A stretch of DNA of 64,000 bases, from assembly GCA_963921425.1 (NCBI GenBank), contig OY992836.1, forward strand, positions 20,246,889 to 20,310,888, in the 5' to 3' direction. Made by a program: the position numbers and the translations under genes. Below, one piece after another: positions 34,150 to 45,500 of this stretch; the stretch's first letter is position 1; the number at the start of each line of letters is the position of its first letter. The notes under the pieces are model-generated. The model had not been told where the DNA came from and did no database searches. It saw only the letters and a list, made by a program, of their open reading frames with translations. The stretch is from Dryas octopetala (taxonomy: Eukaryota > Streptophyta > Magnoliopsida > Rosales > Rosaceae).

Positions 34150-37100
34150 TTATATTTGAAAATCAATGATACATCCACTAATTTTCTCTGCAGTCTGAAT
34201 TTCTGGTACAATGGAATGATGGTCCGAGATCATGGACCCTGATATAATATCTTTGAGATTCTTGAAAATTGCCTGAGGTTGGTGTTTAGTATATTTGTGA
34301 TTGCCATAATTCAATGGTTGCGACTCAATGGCAGTTCGGGTAGCTGACCTTGCAGATCCCTTGTTATGGCGAAGAGGTTGTGCATCTAGCCATACAAATG
34401 AATTCAGTATATTTATAAATACAAATTAAAGTGATTGCACTGTAATGAACAAACTGATATGGATAACACAATTCATAGATAGTTGGTTGAGAAAGTGAGG
34501 AAGGCAAATCAAGCTTCATAATACGTTTAGCGATGTGTTTAAACTTTTGGGATTCAATGCTTAGTCCAACAAGTATAATCATTTCAGATCTTACGAATAA
34601 CACTCTAGAATCAGGTACACTCATTTTAAGACTTTCAGAATTTTAACATGAACCACTTCATGTTTGCCTGCCCAAATATTTGGAAAGAAATCCATGAATG
34701 GATTATACACTTAGAAATTACCTTCAGGTCTGGTTGCAGAAACCTCCCTTGCCACGCGTGATTTAGCTCGCATAATGCATAACCATGTTCTTTCTGCTTC
34801 ATAATCATGTTCTGATACAACTGGAATATGCCAGTGCCCTTCCTCTGATTCCTGATAACATATTTCACCAGGTGCATCTATATTACTGTTGTGTCAACTT
34901 CAAAAGATACAGATACAGGAACATGTACAGATAGACAGTCTTCTCATCAAAATTCAGTTAATTTACATGGCATGGACATGCCAGAAATTGATTTTTTTTA
35001 CCTGAATTACAACAGAACAAGGAGGAGGCATGTGAAAAACTGGACCACCATCGGAAAAACTGAAATGCACCTGACATTAGAAAAGGATAGATAACTAGTT
35101 AGAGAGGAATAGATCAGAAATTATACAGAAAACCAAGTGTCATTGGTTGCAAAAAGTATATAACTCATTGGACCTAGTAATCTAGTACAGCATAGATAAG
35201 TTTTATTATCATTGTCAAATTTAACATTAGAACCAACAAAGGCATTTAAAACTATTAGCTCCTTAAGAGCCTCACTCACTTGATGCCTTTCTTTCCATCT
35301 GGGGAAGAAATCATTTCCAAGAAGTTGGAAGATATGGTCTCTCATCTCATCATTTGTCACAAGTAAGCACTTGAACTTTATAGCTGCATACAACCAGTAC
35401 CTGAAGCACAGGTTAATACCATGGCACTTTAAATGCATATGCATTATATAAATGATTAAAATGAAATTAGATACTAAATCAAAAAAGTTAATGTAAAAAT
35501 CATATTCAAACTATGCAAGCATAATTATGTTATGTTCCAATATTATATTACTCACCAATCATCATTTGACCCCGTCGGCGTTGCATAGAGAGCATCAGCA
35601 TTTTGCCACTTCTCAATCAATGCCCTATTTATCCGCTCATCCATTTTGTGACCATTGATACGCCTATTATGCAGAATAATGAGTGGCCATCTCTTTGAAG
35701 GAAGCTTTTGGCGTATTCCATTAACAACAGCATTGACCTAAATAAAACGCCATGAAAGTTTATAGCAATCACTAATAAGAACATAAAGTTGATCTGTGTC
35801 TTATATGCTTAAGCATCACGCAACTTGCCTTGGATGGAATGAATTTCTTCTGGCTGAAAAGACCTACATTAGCTCCATCCACCACTGCTTCAAAAGGTCC
35901 ATAATAATTGAGCCATTTCTGCACAATAAAATTTTGTTCTTCCCTAAGTCAAAACTCAAACACAAGATAAAATTTATAAGCATTGTTGGGGACTTTCGTA
36001 CTTGAAATTTCTGAAAGCTTGAATTTTTTTCTCTCTGTATAGCTATAGATGCAACTGATTCTGCAAAATTTTCTGTTTCTATGGGATCAAGGTCAATTGT
36101 AGCCAATTTTTTCCCACAGCACTTGCACAAGCCGTCAGCTCCAATAGTTGTATGTAATACGGACCACTTCCCTTTTCCCAACCAGCCCTGCCCATGCCAA
36201 CCCCCACCTCCATTCTCAATTGCCTCCCTTATCAATCTTTGATCCCATTTTGTTTTCCCAACTCTTGAAGCTTCTTTGCTATGAAACCACTTTACAATTA
36301 GATCTGCAGTAGAGGGTGAGACCCTCCTTACACTTGTTCTTAGTTTGTGCATCATATAATACACCTTGTCGCCTTTACCAACTCCCACACTCACTCTTAA
36401 GAGGGCCTCTAGTTCAGGCTCCTCTGGATAGACGCCATGCTCCAACATGTGTTTCTCAACAGAAAATGCTTTATTAATATCTCCACTATTACAGAAAGCA
36501 GATAATGCAGGACCATAGGAACGCAGTCTAGGATTTATTCCCAATGACTTCATTTTCTTCACCATATCAAATGCCATGTCTCCATCACCCATTGACATTG
36601 CCATTCTAGCCACAGATGTCAATGCTGCTTCATTCATTGGGACATTATCCAAACACATCTTCTCATAGATCTCAAATCCCCTTTGGAGTGCATACTTCTT
36701 CACATCCTCACTAACCCGAATTTTATCATCTTCTTGTTTCGTGCTTCCATCTTTTAGATTTGAAGAATCATCTCCACCTTTTGTAGGATATTTCAGTCCA
36801 TCTAAGAGCCGAGAATTTCGCTTCACAAACCCATTAGAAAACCATGCTAAGTTCTCTTTTTCATTGGAAGTATCATCTAGATCATCAAACCTGTTACTTG
36901 CATTCAACTCTATTTTTTCAGCAGTCCCATTATTTTTACTGGTATGTACCAGTTGCCCATTGTCCAAAACTCCCCTACCATCCCCATTCCCACTATCCAA
37001 GTCTCTACATTTACCCAATTCCAAGGAGTCCGCTCTGCTTTCTTCAGCAGATGAATCCAAGATATCCAAAGTTCGACTACCAGACCCACTCTTAGCAGGA

Positions 37101-37861
37101 TGAACAACACCAACAGCCGCAGAAGAACAGAGATACAACAGTACAGTATAGTGGTACTGCTCCAACTTAATTCCTTCCCTTTGAGCCACATCATAGAATT
37201 TAATTGCACCCATGACATCCCCTCTCTTTGAGCACATATCCAATCCAACTCTCATCTGAACTTCTGGCAAGTCATAGTCAATTACCTTATTTCTCTTAGA
37301 CCCTTTCCCCTTTTTCTCGTCTCCCGCCTGATTATCACTACCTTTCTTGCTTGTTTCCTCATTCACCACCAACCCGCCTCTATTTTCTGAAGATTTTACT
37401 CTATGCTCACCTTTAAACCTCATAGAAGAATGCGCATTAGGACCATTACCCTCCCTCCTTTTTCTAAAACCGACATTTTTCCTCGTATTTTTATCTTTAC
37501 TGAACCTATTCTCAGCCTTTTTCTCCACTACTGAACTGACATGGTTCTTCACAGACTTTTTGCCAACCCTTTCATCCGTGGACCTCGAGGAAGAATTCTC
37601 AGTACCAGTTCCTGAATTAGTGGCTTTTGTGTATGGTTCATGATATGTAGTAGACGACTTTGCACGTATTCGGGTAATGTTCTGTTTAACTACTGGTAGT
37701 GGATAAAGTTCAAGTGTGTGTTTGGGAGGTGAGAAAGCGAAAAGCTGAGATGGACAATGGAATTTAAAAACATTGAGAGGTGATGGGTACTTACAGTTAC
37801 AGAGGGTGATGGAGAGGAGGTGGTACTTTTGCTGCAGTGCGTTGGAGGTAAAGGAGGCCAT
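34150..37861 (-). CDS. PRORP1: Protein-only RNase P (PRORP1-type)
   Basis: Removes 5' leaders from precursor tRNAs without an RNA subunit; PRORP1 acts in mitochondria and plastids (family knowledge). Seven exons give 895 aa: 37861-36002, 35918-35829, 35737-35556, 35400-35280, 35070-35002, 34851-34722, 34385-34150. The N-terminus (MASFTSNALQQKYH) is Ser/Lys-rich and basic, fitting an organelle transit peptide. PPR repeats (about 220-470) are split by an acidic insert. The zinc site uses C579/C582 with H782/C799. The NYN nuclease domain carries D634 (FEAVVDGANVGLF), D709-D710 (GSNDDWYW) and D728 (VTNDEMRDH), with the same 75/1/18 spacing as the four catalytic Asp of Arabidopsis PRORP1. Exon 2 ends with a GC donor (AAG/gcaagt). 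A C-terminal extension of about 90 residues follows the zinc site. Confidence 0.95.
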
Positions 37862-37879
37862 GTGTGGCCGTTGGAAGAG

Positions 37880-39654
37880 CGCTCCTCTAGTGCCGATATG
37901 GATCAAATATAACGTGTGTAACTTGAAATTACAAAGTTGCCCTTGATATTTAAATTTGGAGTGTCCGAAGATAGCCTCTAATTGACCTCTAATAATAACC
38001 AAGATTTTTGCGTACCAATTTCAAAAATTTATACATCATCTATAATTTCACTAGTTACTAGTTTGTAGAAAACAAGCCCATTTTATTACTTCTTAATCCA
38101 GCGCTATAACCCAAAACAGTAATGTTAGAAATTCTAAATTTGTGTACCGAATTTGGATTCAAATATGCTACATTATTTGGGACCTAAATTTGATCTACAA
38201 ATTTAGAATCTCTAACTCTACTCAACCAAAAATAACTGATCCAAATGAGTAATTAGGCTGAAAAAAATTAAAAAAATCCTCTTAGATCAAATTTCATTTT
38301 TCCTCTTTGTTCAGGATTCTAGGTTGATGGAAATGCACCAAAAAGGTCATCCTCATTTTGCTAGGCAGTAGGCACATATGAAATGTCTAATATATGATCA
38401 TTGTACACTACTTTGTCTCCAGTAGATTCTCTTTTTAACTTTAGTCTTTTCTCTATCAACCAACACACTATCCTCATCATCCAAAACAAAACCAAAAACA
38501 GAAAAAGGCAAAGAAAACCCCAAGACACCGTCTCTTTTCTTACCCCTAATTCTCGCATGTGCACAACCTTTATTCATAATCTCCTCTTCCCATGCACACA
38601 GAATGGGTTACCATGTCACTCAACCCTCTCAATGATTATGCCAATAGTAACCGACTGCAATAAGGGTCCTATAAATAGGAAACTTTGTCCAACAATGGAA
38701 CTTGAATTACCTTACAATGTCATAGTGTCATGTATAACTTTGTAATTTGATAAGTAACTGATAGCCAATAGAAAGAGAGCAAACTAAGTACAAATTATTG
38801 GGCATCTTTCGTAAAACCTCAAAGTCCCAAATCATGGTTAAACAAAACACATTCAGCCTCCCTGAGGAAGGCCTTTAAACAAAAGGATGAAAATCAACAG
38901 ACATTGGTACCAGATAAACTGTTCAACATGATCTGTCACTGAAGTCATCATAAAAGAAAATTGCCAACATGAGCCCTACATTGCCATCAAACAAAATCTC
39001 TGCAAGACAACTTGGTACACAGAGAGACGGTCATAAAGGCATTGAAATTCCTGAAATATGTGAAAAAGGAAGTATTAGAGTACATACTTGATATCACATG
39101 AACATGGCTGAACATGATTAAATCAAGACAGATATAAAATCCAACTAACAATTAGCAAAACTTCCTTGTGCCCTAATTATCAACTATATATTTTGATTGA
39201 AATATATAGGCATACACAAATGATTGCCAAGAATTCATTGTTAATTCGCAGTCCGGTAGAGTGTGTTGGGTGGGTAATGTGTATGTATAGTTTAAGTTGT
39301 AAGAACAATGAGAATGGCATGCCAGTTCCAATTGATGTGCAATCCATTCCTTTACTTAAAAAAGGATTCTTCTGTTTTGGTTTTTTTTCTTTTTTCTTTT
39401 TTTTATAAACTACTTGTAGACAAAAACTTGTAAGGATTTCTTCAAAAAATGTATTTTTCTATGAAAATTTCTCTCCTGAAAGAAAAAAAAAAAATCATAG
39501 TTTGGATAAAACTTAACACAAGGCTCACTGAGAAGCAAGAACTAAAAGGCAGCCAACAGAAAGTCAATCCATACATAGTGCAAAAGACATGTATACAATC
39601 AAATCAGAGAACCCAGATAACTAAAACTGAATAAAAAAGATAAAAGAATTTTAA
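37880..39654. other. Intergenic region
   Basis: Promoter side of PRORP and 3' side of the NFD6-like gene. Short ORFs only. A small inverted repeat at 38124-38216 is listed separately. Poly-T runs occur at 39380-39410. Confidence 0.4.
38124..38216. repeat. Small fold-back repeat
   Basis: GTTAGAAATTCTAAATTTGT at the left is matched in inverse by ACAAATTTAGAATCTCTAAC at the right, with one mismatch, about 93 bp in all. No target duplication was seen. It is a likely decayed MITE upstream of PRORP. Confidence 0.5.
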
Positions 39655-40421
39655 TCAAAGTACAAAATCCCAATGCTGCCGTGCTGGCCAAGCTGCGAAA
39701 ACAAGAAAACTTGAAATGTTTTGGATAGAATGTTTAAGTTTGTTATGTGACTTTATTACAGAGTAATTCAAAATTATATTACACTTGAACAATCATTAAA
39801 TCAATGCAACTGAGAGCTTATTTTATCCCAGGTTCAAAAACAATATAGCATGAAACCATTTAAGTTTTTTAGATTGCTACCACATTCCAAAGAGTCAAAC
39901 ACCGACCCTTAATTAGTAGATTACATTGTCAAATAAACAAGCAGATGGCGAGCATTTTCTCGTTAACATCATTATCATATGCAATTGTTTTGCAACCATC
40001 AAGTGAGTGAAGCGTCCACTAAAGTAAAAGGCTCACCTTGAGGAACTAATCCCCAACTCTGAGAATCGATGGACAGGCTCGATATTAATCGTGCTGAAGC
40101 CACCGCGCTGTGTAATGGCATTGATCCCACGCTGCTCAACTCCACTGGTAACCTAACAAAGAAAAAAGTCCCCACCGAGGTTCAAAATTTTCCTACTCTT
40201 TCTCGGGAGCCAAACGGGGGCGTAAGAAAATGAGAATCGGAAATTGGAAGTAGAGGAACTAATAACCTGGAAATGCGAGAGATGCGCCGAACAGGGGCGG
40301 AGGCCTGGGAGTGAAGGCTCGATTTGAGCGGTGAGAGTTCGGATGTGAGCGACACCTTGGAGAGCGTGCGCGTGAAAGTTTGTAATTGGGACGATAACCT
40401 AGAGCAAACCTTCGACGCCAT
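39655..40421 (-). CDS. NFD6: NFD6-like small mitochondrial protein
   Basis: A 102-aa protein in three exons: 40421-40267, 40152-40037, 39692-39655. The first 50 residues (MASKVCSRLSSQLQTFTRTL) are Ser/Arg-rich without acidic residues, a good mitochondrial presequence. The block HSAVASARLISSLSIDSQSW and the end WPARQHWDFVL resemble the NUCLEAR FUSION DEFECTIVE 6 family, known from a screen for failed polar nuclei fusion in the embryo sac. The biochemical role is unknown. The small last exon (12 codons) is supported by an in-phase acceptor (TTCGCAG) and an immediate stop. Alternative 3' ends are common in this family, so other isoforms are possible. Confidence 0.8.
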
Positions 40422-40429
40422 TGGGGGGC

Positions 40430-41236
40430 TTCGAGCTTGAAGCTGCCACTACTATCTTTGGGCTTGGGAGGTTTGGGTCGCTCTGCGTTCGATGACGGAG
40501 AGGTTTATTGGTGCGTGAGTCGTGACTCGAACTAAAACGACGTCGGCCTTGTTGTATTTTGATCAACACTTCAATTTTTTTTTTCGACCGAAAAAATAAA
40601 TAATTGAAATGACCATTCACCAAACCACATTTTGTTGGACAGATCCTTTATGTAAATTCTACACAATAAATTTTTCATCATAAAGGATTTCAGTATAATA
40701 TCTCAGAACAAGTTTTTTTGTATAAGATTGTTATTCATAATTCTAATATAGAATAATATCTGATCGGAGTGTAAATGATTTAAGTGTGAATGTGAGAATT
40801 TATATTCTTTATACTCTTTATACATTTTTAAAATTTAAGTTTATATTTAGTATACGCATTCTCTCATCAAATACAATGTCCTTAAATAAATTTTGAGCAT
40901 ATACAATCACTTTAATTGTATAGTCCTTTATCTTTGTCAACAACATAAATATACAATTGGCTACACTTATTCTAACAATGGTACAAATACTGAGTTTGTC
41001 CTTCATTGAACTCATATTTCTTATCATTTTAATCTTTCATTCTCCTTCTATCTTGTTGCTTCTACTCTAATTTATTTGCTCTTCATTAAAAAGTAGTGAG
41101 TAGACTCATAAATTGGCCCGCTACAGTCTCAATTCTCATGCCTTAGCTCCATAGTAGGGTTATGGATTGTATATTCAAAAATGAAAGTGGGGAGCTTCTG
41201 GTAGCTTTAAATCGTCAAATTTAGGGTCTATAATAT
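40430..41236. other. Intergenic region
   Basis: AT-rich, with no gene found between the NFD6-like promoter and a MITE. Confidence 0.35.
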
Positions 41237-41636
41237 GAGGAATGTTATCCATTTTCTACAATCCACCTTTTCTACCAACTTTTTCTTTTATTATTCTCAT
41301 TTTATATTGTATTTTCATGATCGAAACCGTTCGTTTTTTAGATAATTATTTAAAAATCATCTCTGTAAAAAATCAACTAAATCATAAATCGTTTGGTCAA
41401 GTAATCGTTATCAAATAAATAAACGGTTAATTAAATTGTTACATAAACCCTTTTTTAATTTCATCACAGTTACATAACCAAATGATTTATGATTTGATTA
41501 ATTTTTTGCAAAAATGATCTTTATAGTTAGATCTAAATAATGAACAGTTCCGATCATGAATTAAATTGTAAAATGAAAATTAAAAAGTAGAAGGTCGATG
41601 AATAAAATAGATTAGAGAAGGTGAATAGCATTCCTC
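41237..41636. mobile_element. Mutator-like MITE, 400 bp, degraded
   Basis: Starts GAGGAATGTTATCC and ends with the inverse (GGTGAATAGCATTCCTC). Inner parts are also inverted (GATCGAAACCGTTC near 41320 and GAACAGTTCCGATC near 41540; AAATCATAAATCGTTTGGT and ACCAAATGATTTATGATTT). The flanking 9-mers CTATAATAT and CCATATTAT match at 7 of 9 positions, so the target duplication is eroded. The inner sequence is related to the element at 49022-49448. Confidence 0.65.
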
Positions 41637-41639
41637 CCA

Positions 41640-42470
41640 TATTATAGTCTAAAAGATGTGGAATCCATGATAATAGTAATTGATGCAGGATGTACAAATG
41701 GTGAGACTGAAGATGATGCAGAAGTTGTGACATTTGCATTTAGGAAAGCAGAGGATGATCCTAATTTTGAAAACATTATTTTTGAACAAACGATGAGTTA
41801 TTGCACTGTTTCTCTCAAGTTACTCTCAAATTTAGACCAAGATAAGGCAACCAAGTAGCTTGTGCATCATAGTGGAAGATCCATTTTGTTTAAAAGAGTG
41901 GCTTAACTAACTAACTAGCTATTATCATTTATCACCAAAATTAGTGGTATATCTCTCTCAATATTAGAAGATTTCTTAAATTCGAATTCTCCAACTCTTA
42001 TAATGTACATTGCATGCTAGTATGATTTTTTTTTTTTTTAATCAGTGGGAATGTGGGATGGACATAATTTAAGTGTTTTCAATTAATTAATTATATCTAT
42101 AATCTTTGGTCTTGCAACAATAAAAATAAAAAAAGGGGGTCGATGATGTCGTTTCCTTGCACATTCTCTACAAACTTCCGCGGGTGGAAAACATGACCAA
42201 AGAGGCAAAGAAGGTTGGTAACAACTACCGACACTGACTTTGACTTCACTGCCAAACGTAGCCAATCAAATTAAAGACTTTACATGCCTCAATCCTCTTG
42301 AACAGCAGCAGATCCTTCCCTTCTCAATTACATCACACCACGTGGAATACAAAAATTAATCGCAATGGTACGACCACCATTCCCTGTGTCAATTTCACAC
42401 TCACATGGTCCCAGCACATCGAGCTACAATGATATAAAGCAAACACCCATCACTCAGATCTCGCAGTCGT
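41640..42470. other. Intergenic region and AIM1 promoter
   Basis: A 66-codon ORF at 41658 has no recognised features. Nearer the AIM1 start (42300-42470) the sequence becomes less AT-rich and contains an ACCACGTGGAAT motif (G-box core CACGTG) near 42337, plausible for the AIM1 promoter. Confidence 0.4.
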
Positions 42471-42559
42471 CACTCGTCGTGTTCGTCATTATTTGCTTTC
42501 TCCCTCTGTAAATTTCCTTATCTTCTTCACGAAACCCTAGGTCTTTGGTTCTTGAATCC

Positions 42560-45500
42560 ATGGCGCATGTTAAGGTCACCTTGGAGGTCGGAAACGACGG
42601 CGTTGCTGTCATCACCATATTCAATCCCCCTGTCAACGCCTTTGCCATAGCGAGTAATTCAGCTAGTTCAATCAAGCTAGTTTCATTCCTTCTTTAACAA
42701 TATTCGCCGATGATTTCATTTGTTTTTATTTTTTATTTTTTATGTGATGCTGCAGTTATAGAGGGATTGAAGGAGAGGTTCGACGAGGCCGCGAAGAGAG
42801 ATGATGTGAAGGCTATTGTTCTAACTGGTAATTAAGCTTTGCTATCGTTGATCGAATTGTATGACTATGTCGTTTTGTTTGGTGCTTTGGTAATGTTTGA
42901 TTCAATTCGTCTAGTTGTGTGTGGCTAGCTTTTTAATTATAGAATACAATTTTGTAAAATTTTGAGTGTTGAATTTTGTCTTGCTTTTTATTTCTGGATG
43001 TTTGTAATTTAATTATACATTTTGATTGATTATTTTCCTCGTGAATGAAGGCAACGGAGGAAGGTTTTCTGCTGGTTTTGATATCAATGTTTTCGAGAAG
43101 GTTCACAAGACTGGTATGATTGAATGAATTATAGTGTTTTCTGCTTACTATTAAGTTAACTGATGGATGTCTGAGAATTCACCATTATATTTGTGGCGTG
43201 GCAGGGGACGTTTCGCTGATACCCGATGTATCTGTTGACTTTATGGTCAACAAAGTTGAAGGTACTTAACCCAGCATTAACTACCAGGCTCCATTTTTGC
43301 CACACTAATTGACAACTTTATTCATACTGTTTGTCTGTAAAATAGATTCAAAAAAGCCTGTGGTTGCTGCTGTGGAAGGGCTTGCACTCGGAGGTGGCTT
43401 GGAGTTGGCATTGGTTTGTGTCCCATTGTTAAGCACACCATTTTATTTATTAAAAAAAAAAAAAAAGAAATTTGGCAAATAAATATGTTGTCAGAGTGTT
43501 TATGCAATTATGTCTTATTAGTAAATCTCATGCAGGGGTGCCATGCACGCATTGCTGCTCCAAGGACTCAACTTGGCCTGCCAGAATTGACACTTGGAGT
43601 TATTCCAGGATTTGGAGGTATAACTTTCAGGCTACACAAACTGTACATATGCACGCTGTGTTTTAGTGTTGACTGAAATGTGAAAATACTATTGCTCTGT
43701 AAGGCACACAACGTCTTCCAAGGCTTGTAGGGCTTCCCAAGGCAGTTGAAATGATGCTGGTAAATGGCAACTCTGGTCCTTTTTTTTTTTTTTTTTTTTT
43801 TTTTTTTCAATTTCTGAGTTTTGAGCTCATTACTAACTTTATTCTCAAATCTTCCATATCGATTAAACAGTATGGTCAATTTAGTATATTCATATTCATT
43901 AGAGCTTAATACTTAAAAAGCTTACTTAAAAATAATTGTGCATTTTAGTTTCTTCTTGCAATTTAGTGAAGCTTATGGTACTTTTCAGTTATCCAAGCCA
44001 ATCATGTCTGAGGAAGGGAAGAAGCTCGGTCTTATTGATGCTATTGTATCTTCTCAAGAGTTGCTGAAAGTATCTCGATTATGGGCTTTGGACATTGCAG
44101 AGAGGCGCAAACCATGGGTGCGATCTCTTCACAGGACAGACAAGATTGGTTCCCTGTCTGAGGCACGCGAGGTACTGAAAGTAGCCAGACAACAAGCCAG
44201 GAAGACTGCTCCCAATATGCCTCAGCACCAGGCATGCCTTGATGTGATTGAGGAAGGCATTATTCATGGAGGGTATAGTGGAGTTCTAAAGGTAATGTTG
44301 GTGTAATTGACTTTGGTTATACATGTGTGATCATCTTTTCTGAAGTTCTAGTATGTTATGGTTGTTAATACAGTGTTTTTCATGATTCAAATATAAGTAG
44401 ACTTGGTTTTTCGGCATCCTTTACTAACTATGTTGAAAACATCTGGCATGCCCGCTGTGCACATATGTTCTTGAAAAAATAAATTGTTGTTGCAGGAGGC
44501 TAAAGTTTTTAAGGAGTTAGCTCTTTCAGACACTTCAAGAGCTCTTGTCCATATCTTTTTTGCCCAACGTGCAACATCAAAGGTACAATTATGATGCAAG
44601 CAACTTCTTTACGGGGGGGATCCTCCCCCCTTCCTTTCCAATAGTGTATAAATTAGTAGATAGCTGAGTTCTATACTTGACATTAGTAGCACGGTTTTCA
44701 TATCATGACTTGGACCTTCATCTGCTTCATCTGTTTTTGGTTCTTCTGTTTGCTGTGATTGGTCCTGTGGTAACTCAATTTGCCCTACACTTAACCCAAA
44801 TATTTGGGTTTGGCTTTGTAAATCGTATTTTCTGCCATTCATCCTTAAGGCATTGTGCTTTGTTACTTTTTATCAATTGTAACGGATGCTTTGTTCATTG
44901 TCTCTAATAATCCTTTCAATATTACTGAAGGGTGATTGGTTATCTTCTGTTGCAAGTATACATTTTAGCCTTTTTTCATTCTCATTGTGTCTTCTAAATT
45001 GTTACTTATGCAGGTGCCCAATGTTACTGATGTTGGGCTCAAACCAAGGCAAATAAAGAAAGTTGCTGTTATTGGGGGAGGTCTGATGGGTTCTGGCATA
45101 GCTACCTCACTTCTTCTGAGCAATATTTATGTTGTTCTCAAGGAAATAAACTCTGAATATCTTCAGAAGGGAATGAAAATGATAGAAGGTGGTTACCTGG
45201 TTGCAGAAATTCTTGATTTTTACCATTTTCTGGCATAATTTCCTATTATTTTTACCCTGGAAATTTTGGCTGTAGGTGAGCAATGAATATTGTGAAAGGT
45301 AATTGTTGTCAAGTTAATAGTAATAGTAATATCCTAATATGTGCAATATGTTAATAAAATATCAGGGATCTAGGTAATAATATGCTGATTTATGGATTTA
45401 GTCTATAATTTGACTATTAATTAAGCATTAGATAATGAATAGTTAATTAATTGGTTATAGTCCATGTTGAGTTTTTGTAGTAGATTGCCTGCTACACTGG

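Noticed and set aside
36741-37643. Plus-strand ORFs of 83-120 codons opposite PRORP exon 1
   Set aside because: Antisense shadows of the long coding exon; no start context, splice structure or family features.
43568-43879. Minus-strand ORF in AIM1 with a Lys run
   Set aside because: Produced by the poly-T tract in an AIM1 intron plus antisense of exons 6 and 7.
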